The notes beneath the pieces are model-generated. The model had not been told where the DNA came from, did no database searches, and saw only the letters and a program-made list of their open reading frames with translations. A DNA stretch of 64,000 bases from Candidatus Aminicenantota bacterium (GTDB lineage: Bacteria; Acidobacteriota; Aminicenantia; UBA2199). A program made the position numbers and the translations under genes. The stretch is taken from assembly GCA_026393835.1 (NCBI GenBank), contig JAPKZK010000103.1, positions 53,701-117,700 on the forward strand. The letters run 5' to 3'. The first letter of the stretch is position 1. Each line of letters opens with the position of its first letter. Positions 42,247 through 61,600 of the stretch are shown in pieces.

Positions 42247-44195
42247 TTATATTGTACCGGCGACCTGGCGCGCTGGCTTTCCAGTGGAGATATCGAGTTC
42301 CTGGGGCGAATCGATACGCAGGTTAAAATACGGGGTTTCCGCATCGAGGTTGGCGAGATCGAAAACCGGCTGTTGTCCCATGAAGCAGTCAAACAAGCAG
42401 TGGTCATGGCCGGGGAGGATGCGGGGGGCGATGGCTACCTCTGCGCATACGTGGCGCTGCACTGGAAGCCACCGGAAATAATCAGCCAATTACAAAAACA
42501 TTTAGCGCAGCGGTTACCCGATTACATGGTTCCTTCAAGTTTTGTGATGCTGGAGGCTTTACCCTTGACTGCCAACGGCAAGATCGACCGCCGGGCGCTG
42601 CCGGCGCCGGGGATAACGGCAGGGGAGCATTATATCGCGCCCCGTAACTCCCTGGAAGAAAAATTAGTGGAAATATGGTCCCAGGTACTTTCTATCGACG
42701 CCCCGGGCGTCATCGGCATCGACGCTGATTTCTTCCAGTTGGGCGGGCATTCGTTAAAAGCTACCATGATGCTTTCCCGGATACACGAGACCTTTAATGT
42801 CAGGGTCCCAATGCCTGGGTTATTCAAAAAAGCCACCATCAGGGGCCTATCGGAGTATATTGCCGGGGCTGAACAGGAGGTTTACATTCCTATTCAAGCC
42901 GCGGAAAAGAAAGAGTATTATGAACTATCCTTTCATCAACAACGGCTCTGGATTATCCAGGCATTGGATGAAATGAACATATCTTACAATATGCCGGCCC
43001 ATCTTATATTGGATCATTTGTTGGATGAAGCGGCCGTAAAAAAATCCCTTAACAAAATCATCGAACGTCATGAGAGTTTGCGAACCCGGTTTGCAGAGAA
43101 GGATGGCGTTCCCTATCAATTTATAGAACCCGCCGCGACGGTAGAAATCCCTTTTCAATGGGTGGATATTTCGGCGTTGGGGCCGCAAGAAAAAGAACGA
43201 CAAAGAGAGAAGTTAATAAAAGAGGCGGCCGCGGCGCCGTTTGAATTGAATAAAGCGCCCCTTTTGCGGGTCGCGGTCATCAAATGGGAAGCGCGCCGGT
43301 TCGACCTCCTGATGACGATGCACCATATTATATCGGACGGCTGGTCCATGGAAATACTCAAAAACGAATTCATCCAATCATATGAAGGATACAGGAACAA
43401 CAACGAGATAACATTCGCACCCCTAACAGTACAGTACAAAGATTTTACCCAATATCAAAATACCCGGCTCGCGAACCCGGTTTTCAAGAAAAACGCCCTG
43501 CGTTTCTGGCAAGGCAAAGCAGCGGGCGGGTTCCCGGCGCTGCAATTGCCCGTGGATACCGATGGAGATAGGAGCGCCGGCGCCGGCGCCGTTTACCTTT
43601 GCCGCGCGCCCGGGGATATCATGAATAGCCTCAAAAAATTAGCCGATGACAACCACACCACGCTTACGATCGTTATGTTTTCCATTTTCAATATCTTACT
43701 GGCGCACCTTTCCAACCAGGAAGATATCGTCTGTTCCCTTATCGGCGCCGGGCGGGACCACCTGTCGCTGCACCATATCGTGGGTTATTTTACCAATTCC
43801 ATCATCGTGAAAACCCATGTGGACCCGGAAGAAGATTTCGATCATTTACTACACCGGGTCCATGCCGATGTAATGGAGATTTTCCAGTACCAGGATTTCC
43901 CCCTGGAACTGGCGTTGGATGAATTACAAATGAGTTACCCGGATATCGTCGCCTCTTTCAATATGCTCAATATACCGGGGGCAATCGCCGTTGAAGAGAA
44001 TGCGAATTCCCGGCATTTGGAGAAACCGCAGGGCGCTAAGTTCGACCTGGCCGTCTTTGTCAGCGAATATAAAGACGGCGTCGGTTTGCAGTGGCATTAT
44101 AAGAATGCGCTGTTCAAACCAGGAACCATCGAATCCATCGCCCAATTATACCTCGAGTTTTTAGCCAACCTATCACAATAATAAAGGAGAATAAT

Positions 44196-46403
44196 ATGAA
44201 AAAATTAATCAGTCTTAATTTTGTAATCGTTTTTCTCATAATTAGCATTTTTTTAGTGGGCAAGGAACCCTTGCGCATCCCGGGGACCGCGGACAGGGTA
44301 AAAATCGACGGGGTATTGGATGAGAAAGCCTGGGAACAAGCCCTGGTACAGGAACTCAAGTACGAAGTGCAGCCCGGTGAAAACATCGATCCGCCTGTCA
44401 GAACCGAAGTATTGTTCATGTACGGCAAGACGCATTTCTATGTCGCTTTCCGCGCCTATGATCCGGACCCATCCCGTATCCGCGCCGTCTTCCGGGAACG
44501 GGACAACATCGGCGGCGACGATTGGGTGGGAATTTCCCTTGACACTTTCAACGATCAGCGCCACAGTTATGGCTTTCTTTGCAACCCCTTCGGCATCCAG
44601 TTAGATGAAATAACCACCCCCGAAGGCGGCGGAGAAAGTTGGGACGCCATCTGGGATTCATCCGGGAAGCTTACCAAAGATGGCTATATCGTAGAGATGT
44701 CCATTCCTTTCAGTTCGCTGCGTTTTCAACGGAAAAGCGGCGACCAGGTCTGGGGCATCGATGCCATGCGCAGTTATCCCCGGAATGTACGGCATTTGAT
44801 CAGCCTCTTCCCCTGGGATAGGAGCAACAATTGTTATATGTGCCAGGCGGAGAAAGTAGTGGGTTTTGCCGGGGCGTCGCCCGGCATAGATATCGAGCTG
44901 GACCCCACCTTGATGGGAATCCTGACCCAGCAGCGGGAGAACTTTACGCAAGGGGACTTTGTCGCCACGACAGATAAAATCGAGCCCGGGCTCACCGCCC
45001 GCTGGGGCATTACCCCCAGCTTAACCTTAAGCGCGGCCGTCAACCCTGATTTTTCCAACGTGGAAGCCGATGTAACCCAATTGGACATCAACCGCCGATT
45101 CGCCATTTATTACCCTGAAAAGCGGCCTTTTTTCCTGGAAGGGGCCAGTATATTCACAACCCTATTAAACGCCGTTTATACCCGGTCGCTGGCAGACCCC
45201 GATTGGGGGCTCAAAGTAACCGGTAAAGAAGGGGCCAACGCCATCGGTTTTTTTACCGTGCGGGATCATATGACCAACTTTCTATTGCCCGGCAGCCAGG
45301 GCTCGAGATATGCTTCGCTTGATATGGGGGTGGTGGGTTCGGTCCTGCGCTATCGCCGGGATGTCGGAAGATCATCCACCCTGGGTTTCCTGGCGTCGGA
45401 CCGTGAAGGGGAAGGTTATTTCAACCGCCTGGCCGGGCTTGACGGCGACTTGAAAGTCACCCCGAAAGACCGTATCCGGTTTCAATTCCTCGGCAGCCGG
45501 ACGCACTACCCGGACCGTATTGCCGCGGACTATGGACAGCCGCAAGACTCGTTTTTAGGCAGCGCCCTGGATTTATACTACATCCATGACACCCGGACCT
45601 TTGACTGGTTTATCGATTACAGCGATATCAGCGCAAATTTCCGCGCCGACCTGGGTTTTATGCCGCAGGCAGGTTTTAGAAAACTGTATCTTGGGGGGAC
45701 CCACACCTGGAACAGGAGGGCTGGCCATTGGTTCAATGTGCTCAGTATAGGCCCTACCTTCCAGGTTGAGAAGGACCACGATAATAATCCCCTATACCAT
45801 GGGTTGACTTTCGACCTGGCCTATAGGGGGCCGTTCCAGTCTGTCCTTAATATTACGGGGAATCTCGGTAAAAGAACTTATCAAGGGATCGAGTTTAATG
45901 AAAACTATGTTACTTTCAACGGCGGCATTGTACCGTCACGGGCCCTCAACTTTTTTGTGTTTGGCCTCATCGGGGATGGCGTCGACTTTGACAATATGCA
46001 GCCGGGAAACCAGGTACAATTAGAAGGTTTTGTAGACTATAAATTGGGGCGTCATTTCCAGTTCAGGTTGGACCATAAGTTTGAGCGTTTCAATGTAAGA
46101 GACGGTCGTCTATACACCGCAAATGCCAGTTATTTAAGGTTTTTATATCATTTCAATAGACGCGCTTTCTTGCGCTCTGTTTTGACATATGTCGATTACA
46201 AATACAATACCGGTCTTTACAGTTTTCCCATCGATCCACACAGCAAGCACCTTTTTTGCCAGTTCCTGTTTGCATATGAGATCAACCCCCAAACAGTGCT
46301 TTACCTGGGTTACTCGGATGATTACTATGGCTACCACAATATCCCGTTGCTTCAAACCAACCGTACGTTTTTTCTAAAGGTCGGTTATGCATTGGTATTA
46401 TAA
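44196..46403 (+). CDS. DUF5916 outer-membrane protein with N-terminal CBM9-like domain
   Basis: A 735-residue secreted protein. Signal peptide residues 1-22; a carbohydrate-binding CBM9-like domain about 35-215 (VKIDGVLDEKAWEQA, VAFRAYDPDPSRIRA, DDWVGISLDTF); then a long beta-rich part with alternating aromatic strands ending YALVL, typical of an outer-membrane barrel (DUF5916; the signature NPDFSNVEADVTQLDINRRF and YYPEKRPFFLEGA are clear). It sits inside the NRPS operon 14 bases after NRPS3 with AAAGGAG before the ATG. Possible roles are export, receptor or self-recognition of the peptide; none is demonstrated. Confidence 0.88.
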   Translation: MKKLISLNFVIVFLIISIFLVGKEPLRIPGTADRVKIDGVLDEKAWEQALVQELKYEVQPGENIDPPVRTEVLFMYGKTHFYVAFRAYDPDPSRIRAVFRERDNIGGDDWVGISLDTFNDQRHSYGFLCNPFGIQLDEITTPEGGGESWDAIWDSSGKLTKDGYIVEMSIPFSSLRFQRKSGDQVWGIDAMRSYPRNVRHLISLFPWDRSNNCYMCQAEKVVGFAGASPGIDIELDPTLMGILTQQRENFTQGDFVATTDKIEPGLTARWGITPSLTLSAAVNPDFSNVEADVTQLDINRRFAIYYPEKRPFFLEGASIFTTLLNAVYTRSLADPDWGLKVTGKEGANAIGFFTVRDHMTNFLLPGSQGSRYASLDMGVVGSVLRYRRDVGRSSTLGFLASDREGEGYFNRLAGLDGDLKVTPKDRIRFQFLGSRTHYPDRIAADYGQPQDSFLGSALDLYYIHDTRTFDWFIDYSDISANFRADLGFMPQAGFRKLYLGGTHTWNRRAGHWFNVLSIGPTFQVEKDHDNNPLYHGLTFDLAYRGPFQSVLNITGNLGKRTYQGIEFNENYVTFNGGIVPSRALNFFVFGLIGDGVDFDNMQPGNQVQLEGFVDYKLGRHFQFRLDHKFERFNVRDGRLYTANASYLRFLYHFNRRAFLRSVLTYVDYKYNTGLYSFPIDPHSKHLFCQFLFAYEINPQTVLYLGYSDDYYGYHNIPLLQTNRTFFLKVGYALVL

Positions 46404-46415
46404 ATTAATTGAAAA

Positions 46416-53921
<7,506 letters not shown>

Positions 53922-53942
53922 TATAAAAAATGAGAGAAAAAC

Positions 53943-55646
53943 ATGTCCCATCATAATCAATTTAAAGATAATAAAATTCTCTTGCTGTCGCTGCCCTTCT
54001 GGACGCCCCTGGTGCCGCCCCAGGGAATAGCGCATCTCAAGCATTTTTTACAATACCACGGTTTTATCGTCAAAACAAAAGATGCCAATACCGTCGAAGA
54101 ATTCAAAGAACTTTACAACAAGTATTTCGAGCTCCTACGGCTCTATGTTCCCGCGGATAAACAGGGCAATTTCTTTAATATCGGCCACGATGTGATGCGC
54201 AACCACCTGTCGGCCCATATCCATTATAAAAATGAAGATGAATACCGGGAATTGGTAAAAATAATCGTCTACCGGACCTATTTTACCGAACTGGACAGAC
54301 CCCAGGTGGATGAATTAAACGGGGTATTAACGGAGTTTTACCGGAGACTGGAAAACTATATCCTCAACCTGTTGAAAGAAGAGGACCCCGGCGTGCTGGG
54401 AATATCGGTGTACAGGGACACCATCGGCCCTTCCATGTTTTCCTTCCGGCTGGCCAAAGAGAAGCATCCTGCCATAAAAACCGTCATGGGCGGCAGCGTG
54501 TTTTCCGATCACTTATTGAAGGGGACGCCCAATTTCGAGTTTTTTTTAGAGAAAGCCCCGTATATCGATCACATCATCATCGGGGAGGGGCAGAATTTGT
54601 TTTTAAAATTACTCCAGCACCGGTTGCCCGAAACACAGCGGGTGTTTACCCTGGAGGATATCAACGGCGAGACCCTGGGCGATTCCACTTTAAATGCCCC
54701 GGATATGACGGATTTCCATGTACGCCGCGATTATCCTTACCTTTCCGGCCAGGCGTCTTCCAGTTGCCCCAACCAATGCAGTTTTTGTAATGTGGCGGCC
54801 TTCTGGGGCAAATACCGGGAAAAAGACCCGAAACAAACCGTGGCGGAAATGACCGCCTTGTATAAAACCTACGGCAACCAATTATTCTTTATGAACGATT
54901 CCTTACTAAACCATATAGCCCCCGCACTGTCGGAAGAATTTATCAAGTCCGGCGTCGCCCTATACTGGGACGGTTACCTCAGGGTGGATGACGCCGTATG
55001 CGACCTGGAAACGACCCTGCAATGGCGGCGCGGCGGTTTCTACCGGGCCCGGCTGGGGGTTGAGAGCGGCTCCCAGCACGTATTGGACTTGATCCATAAA
55101 GGCATAACCCCCGCCCAAATAAAAGAAGCCCTATACAGCCTGGCCCATGCCGGCGTCAAAACCACCGCCTATTGGGTCATCGGCCACCCGGGCGAAACAG
55201 CAGACGATTTCCAACAAACACTGGAACTGCTGGAAGAAATAAAAGACTACATTTATGAAGCCGAATGCAACCCCTTTATTTACGGCTACGGCGGGCAGGC
55301 GGATGCGGAAAACTGGAAAGATAAACGGAAATTACTCTACCCGGAAGATGCCGATGACCTGCTGGTAATTCGCTCATGGTACGTCGATGATTCGCCTTCC
55401 AGGGAAGAAACCTATCAACGGGTCAGCCGGTTTGCCCAATGCTGCGATCGTTTGGGGATTCCTAATCCCTATTCGCTGCACGACATTTACCTGGCGGATA
55501 AACGGTGGCAGATGCTCCATAAAAACGCCGTCCCCCCCGTGGCGGATTTTGGGGCCGGAAATGCCTATATCGATGAATGCAAATATGTAAAACAAAAGAT
55601 ACGAATGACTCGCGTATTGGAGGAAGACGGTGATTTCGGTTTTTAG
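53943..55646 (+). CDS. Radical SAM protein 2 with N-terminal B12-binding-like domain
   Basis: A 567-residue paralogue of the protein at 31279-32988. It has the same N-terminal layout (LLSLPFWTPLVPPQGIAHLKHFL, KTVMGGSVFSD), [4Fe-4S] ligands Cys275, Cys279 and Cys282 (CPNQCSFC), GVESGSQHVLDLIHKGIT and TTAYWVIGHPGET. The tail is EEDGDFGF. It follows NRPS4 by 21 bases and precedes a half-C NRPS, the same context as its paralogue. The two probably catalyse related modifications at two points of the assembly line. It may also have arisen with its neighbours as a duplicated set. Confidence 0.87.
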   Translation: MSHHNQFKDNKILLLSLPFWTPLVPPQGIAHLKHFLQYHGFIVKTKDANTVEEFKELYNKYFELLRLYVPADKQGNFFNIGHDVMRNHLSAHIHYKNEDEYRELVKIIVYRTYFTELDRPQVDELNGVLTEFYRRLENYILNLLKEEDPGVLGISVYRDTIGPSMFSFRLAKEKHPAIKTVMGGSVFSDHLLKGTPNFEFFLEKAPYIDHIIIGEGQNLFLKLLQHRLPETQRVFTLEDINGETLGDSTLNAPDMTDFHVRRDYPYLSGQASSSCPNQCSFCNVAAFWGKYREKDPKQTVAEMTALYKTYGNQLFFMNDSLLNHIAPALSEEFIKSGVALYWDGYLRVDDAVCDLETTLQWRRGGFYRARLGVESGSQHVLDLIHKGITPAQIKEALYSLAHAGVKTTAYWVIGHPGETADDFQQTLELLEEIKDYIYEAECNPFIYGYGGQADAENWKDKRKLLYPEDADDLLVIRSWYVDDSPSREETYQRVSRFAQCCDRLGIPNPYSLHDIYLADKRWQMLHKNAVPPVADFGAGNAYIDECKYVKQKIRMTRVLEEDGDFGF

Positions 55647-55681
55647 GTTTCGTAAATTCTACCAGGAGGAGACCTACCATC

Positions 55682-58600
55682 ATGCAAGAGATAGTTACAT
55701 CAAGTAAACAGGCAATTCTTGCCGGTCAACACATCAAAGAAGAAAAATACTGGCTGGAAAAACTGTCCGGGCTGTTGGAAAAAACCATATTTCCCTACGA
55801 TTATAACGATAACCGCCCGCTGAACAAAGCCCGGGAAGGCGCTGCCCAAAAAACCGAATCCCAAACTTTCCAATTAGAAGGCGAGATATTTTCGCGGTTA
55901 ATGAAATTAAGCAGCGGCTCCGACATCCGCATGCATATGATCCTGACCGCAGTATTGGCGGCGCTGCTGGAAAAATATACCGGACGGCAGGATATCATCG
56001 TGGGCGTACCCACTCTAAAACAGGAGATCGACGCTGAATTTGTGAATACGGTATTGACGCTGAGAATCACGGTGGAAGATCACATGACTTTTAAAGACTT
56101 ACTGCTGCAGGTGAGACAGACAATGGTGGAGGCCGCCCAGTTTCAAAATTACCCGGTGGAAGTATTACCCTATCACCTGGGCCTGCCTTTTTCCGGCGCT
56201 GACGATTTTCCTTTATTCGACATCGCCCTATTGTTGGAGAACATCCATGATAAGGCATATATTGGCCATCTTCATCTAAATATGATTTTTACATTTTCGA
56301 GAACGGGGGAGCGCCTGCAAGGAACGCTGGAATATAATGCGCTGCGATACGAGAAAGCCGCGGCAGAAGGAATCCTGTCCCATTACCGGCGGGTACTGGA
56401 AGAGGTGCTTGCCGATGTAAACATCAAGATACATGCTGTTGAAGTCCTGACCGACCAGGAGAAACATCAACTGCTGGTGGAATTTAACGGCGCCGCCGTG
56501 GAAATACCGGGGGACAAAACTCTCCCCCGGTTGTTCCTGGAACAGGTGGAACGTACTCCCCACTGCATCGCAGTGGTGGGCGTCGCTTGCGGCCTGCCCC
56601 GACGGGATGAAGTAAATATGACATACGAAGCCCTGGCCGGGGCTTCCGGTGGATTGGCAAGATTATTAAAACAAAATGGGGTCGGGCCCGGGACTATTAC
56701 CGCTGTATGCGCGGAGCGTTCCATCGAAATGACGGTGGGCTTGCTGGGAATATTAATCTCCGGGGGCGCTTACCTGCCGCTGGAACAGGAAAGCCCCGCG
56801 CAAAGTAAAATGTACCGGTTGAAAGACAGCAGCGCACGGGCGCTGCTCTTTACCGGCGAAGCGGGAAACGACGATATCGACGCTGCTGTTTCCACCCTTA
56901 TTAGGCTGGAGAATTTTCCCCTTTCCCCCTATACCGGCATGGCGCCCAATGGCGCCCCCGGTTCTTCAGACCCCGCCTATATCATATATACTTCCGGCAC
57001 CACGGGCAGGCCCAGGGGTGTGGTGGTGGAGCACCGGGCCGCCGTAAACACATTGCTTTGCCGGAAAGAGGAATACCGGCTGACAGTCAGGCATACCTCG
57101 CTCCAGTTATTTTCATACGCCTTCGACGGTTTTATCACCAGTTTTTTTACGCCCTTGTTTTCCGGGGCCAGGGTGGCGCTGCCCGGGGAAAATGGAGTTA
57201 GGGACATCCAACAAATCAAAGCCGCCGTGGTTCGACATCATGTTACCCATTTTATTTGCGTTCCCCCGTTGTACCAGGCCATTATCGAGAACTTATCGCC
57301 GGCAGAGGCGTCGTCCTTGCAGGTGGTGACCCTGGCCGGGGATGCGCTTTCCCCGGGACTTTTGGAACTCAGCAAACAGAAGAACCCGGACCTGGAAATC
57401 GTCAATGAATACGGAATAACCGAAGCCGCCGTAATGTCCACTATCTATCGGCGCCAGGAGAAAGCCGGGCGTATCGTTATCGGCAGACCCATATGGAATA
57501 CTCAACTCTACATCGTGGATCACCGGTCCCGGCTGCAGCCCATCGGGGTTCCCGGGGAATTGTGTATCTGCGGGTCCGGGTTGGCCAGGGGTTACCTCAA
57601 CAACCCTGAATTGACTTCTGAAAAGTATAATAGGTCCCATAAGTCCTATAGGACCTATATTCTTTACAAAACCGGCGATCTGGCCCGGTGGTTGCAGGAC
57701 CCCATGGCGCAGGGGGCATATACAATCGAATTCCTGGGACGAAAAGACCACCAGGTAAAAATCAGGGGGTACCGCATCGAGCCCGGGGAGATAGAGCACC
57801 GCCTGCTGGAACTTCCACAGATCAAAGATGCCGTGGTCATGGCCAATGAAAATGAATGCGGCGATAAATCCCTCTATGCTTACCTGGCGCCGCGCCGGCC
57901 CGGCGACAGTGAAAATGTGGAATTAAACATCCCGGGAATTCGCGCGGCATTGTTAAAACATCTACCCGATTTTATGATACCCACCCATTTTGTAAAATTG
58001 GAGCGGATGCCCCTGACCCCCATTGGTAAAATAGACCGGAGGGCGTTAATGGCAATGGATGTTTCCATGGTCTCCGGGGTTCATTTCACGGCGCCCGGCA
58101 CGCCGGTAGAGAAAAAATTGGCAGACTTATGGGCCGGTTTATTGGATAAAAAGCAGGTGGGCACGGACGACAATTTCTTTACTATCGGCGGCGATTCCAT
58201 CAAGACCATTACTTTATTAAACCTGGTTAATAACCAATTCAAAACCAAATTGAAAGTAATCGATTTATATGAAAATGAAACTATTGCAAAACTGGCCCTC
58301 AAAGTGGAATTGGCCGTCCGGGAGACGGAGAATGCAGAAGATGAATTACTGCTAAAAGAAACCGCCGCGAAAATCGAAACCTTGAAACAAATGATAATCG
58401 AAGAGCATCGCCTTACAGGTATCGAAGACATCTACCCTGTCAGCGATATCCAGAAAGGTTTGATTTTTTACGGAATGAGAAATGCAGATGAGGCCCAGTA
58501 TCACATCCAATTCGTGTATCAATTAAAACAGCGGGATTTCGATCCCGTCCTATTTAAAAAAGCATTGAGCCTCCTGGCTCAAAAGCACAGCATGTTGAGA

Positions 58601-61600
58601 ACCACCTTCAATTTGGTGGACTACCCGGAACCGGTCCAACTGGTTCATCAAGAAGCGGTGCTGGATGTCGAGCATTACGACATTTCGCATATGGCGCCAG
58701 TGGAGCAGGAACGTTTTTTGAAAGAAGTATTAAGGCAAGATAGAGCGCGTGCTTTCGATATCGGTCGATTGCCATTGTGGCGCATGAAAAGCGCCCTATT
58801 GGGAAATGATAACATTGCCCTGGTCTCTACGCTGCATCATGTGATCGGCGATGGTTGGGGCTCCGCCTCCTTGAATACCGAATTGAGAAATACCTACGAT
58901 GCCTTGAAACGAGATCCCGGTTTTACACCGGGAGAATTAAAAAGTAGTTATAAAGATTTTATAATTCGGCAAGAGGTGGAAAAAGAGCGGAAAAAAGCGG
59001 CTGAATTCTGGAAAAAGGAACTGGAAGATTACAAGCGCGCCGATTTCCTGGTTACCCCAAAGACAGGAGAGCCGCCGCTGGATATGAGCAACCACTCCCG
59101 TCTTTTAGAAGAAGCCATGTTGGTAAATTTGAAAGAGACCGCAATGAAAATAAATACCGGCGTGAAACACCTGTGTTTTGCGGCGTATAATTATATCATC
59201 GGCATGCTCTCTTATGAGAAAGATTTCGTCGTAGGATTACTCACCAATAACAGGCCCCCCATTGAAGACGGCGAAAAAATCTTCGGCTGTTTTTTAAATA
59301 CCGTCCCCGCCAGGGTTCATATTCCAACCGGGGCGCGGTGGTTGGATTACCTGGAAATAGTAGATAAAAAACTATTGGATATAAAGAGGTATGACAGCGT
59401 GTCTTTATTTGAAATCGCCCGGCTGGTGGGTGAGAATCCCCGGGATGGCAATCCTTTTTTCGATACCTTGTTTAATTTCGTGGATTTTCATATATATGAT
59501 CGATTAAACCCAGCGCCCGGGGCCGATGGCGGTAGACAGGAGATGAAGTCCGCGGACCCTGGATTCCGTGTGCCCGGCCGGCAGGATACCAATACTTACT
59601 TCGATTTCGAAATCAGCACCACCCACGGTTATTTCCGGCTTGGTTGTAGGTACAATCGAACAGCCATCAGTGATGCACTGATTGGAAAAATATGCATCTA
59701 TTTTGAGAATATTCTCAAGGAGTTTATCTACAGGCCGGGTGCGCTAATGAGCCGCGACAGCGTGTTGCCCGAGGAAGAAAGACGGAGAATATTGGATGAA
59801 TTTAACGACACCTCAGCGGATTTTTCCCGGGAAAAAACCATGCATCAACTCTTCGAGGAGCAGGTAATAAGATCGCCGGGAGGAGTTGCGGTAATCGACC
59901 GGGATGGCGTAGTGCAGTGGACATACGAAGAACTAAATAAGAAATCAAATCGATTGGCCAGGGTATTACGAAAGAAGGGATTGAAGGTCGGGGGATTAGC
60001 GGCAGTGATTATGGACCGTTCCGCCCATATGGCGACGGCGGTCATGGCTATCCTGAAAGCCGGCGGGGCCTATGTTCCCTTTGAACCATATTTACCGGAT
60101 GAACGCATACGGAAAATAATGGAATCGCTGCAAATCGATATAGTTATCACCAATGAAGCGCAACTGCCCAAAATAGGACGAATATCTCAAACATTGCCCC
60201 TTCTTACTCATATTATTTGCCCCCAGCGGTCTCCCGGGGAAGGGGCGTTCGATGAAGCCGAAAACCTTTCCCCCGCGGCAGCGGCTGGGGATATCGCCTA
60301 TGTAATTTTCACTTCCGGTTCCACCGGCGTACCCAAAGGGGTGGTAGAGACCCACCGGCCCGTGATAAACGTGATCGAATGGGTTAATAACACTTTCGCG
60401 GTGGGATACCCGGATAAACTATTGTTTGTGGCCTCGTTGAATTTCGACCTGTCGGTGTACGACATATTCGGAATATTAGCTTCAGGCGGCTGTTTACGGG
60501 TGGTGGACGCGGAAGATATCAAGAATCCCCAGGCGCTGCTGGATATCATTATGAATGAAGGAATCACGTTCTGGGATTCGGCGCCCGCGGCATTGCAGCA
60601 ATTGGCCCCGTTCTTTCATGAAGTTGGCGGTTACCCTGTCCAGGGCCGTTTGCGATTGGTATTTTTAAGCGGCGATTGGATACCGACGCCGCTGCCGGGC
60701 GCCGTACGCGAAGCGTTCCCGGGCGCAAGGGTGATCAGCCTGGGGGGCGCCACCGAAGCCACTATCTGGTCCAACTACTACCCCATCGGGGAGGTGGACC
60801 CCACCTGGGTCAGTATCCCCTACGGCAAACCCATCCGGAATGCCAGGTATTACATCCTGGACCCGCAAATGGAGTTATGTCCCATCGGTACTCCCGGGGA
60901 CCTATATATCGGCGGCCAGTGCCTGGCATCGGAATATAAAAACGACCCGGAACTAACCGCCGCTAAATTTATCGCCAACCCCTTCATACCCGGTGAAAAA
61001 ATATATAAGACCGGGGACCTTGCCCGCTGGTTTGAAGACGGTAATATGGAATTCCTGGGCCGCAAAGACCACCAGGTCAAAATCAGGGGCTACCGCATCG
61101 AACTGGGAGAGATCGAGAGCCGTTTACTGGAGCACGAAGAGATAAATGAAGCGGTGGTATTGATAAAAGGGGGCAACCGGGACGATAAATACCTGGCAGC
61201 TTATTTTACCGCCGTCCGGGAGTTTGAGCAGGAAGAATTGAAAACATTTTTGTTAAAGGAATTGCCCGAGTACATGACGCCCCGCTGCTTTGTACAAATG
61301 GAAAAAATGCCGGTATCCGCCAACGGGAAACTGGACCGCAAAGCGCTTCCCGAGCCGGAAGCCAGCAGCGAAAGCGTCGGGGTGTATGCGCCGCCGGAGA
61401 ATGAAACGCAGGAGAAATTGGTGGAGATCTGGTCGCAAGTATTGGGAGTGGAGAAAGAGTCGATCGGGATCAGCGCGGATTTCTTCCAGTTGGGTGGTCA
61501 TTCGTTAAATGCTACCATGGTGATATCGCGGATTCACAAAGAATTTAACGTCAAAGTGCCGCTGGCGGAGATATTTAACAGCCCGACCATCCGGGAGTTA

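Noticed and set aside
58440..59760. First C domain of NRPS5 as a heterocyclisation domain for the Cys-like module
   Set aside because: It carries HHVIGDG rather than the DxxxxD motif of Cy domains.
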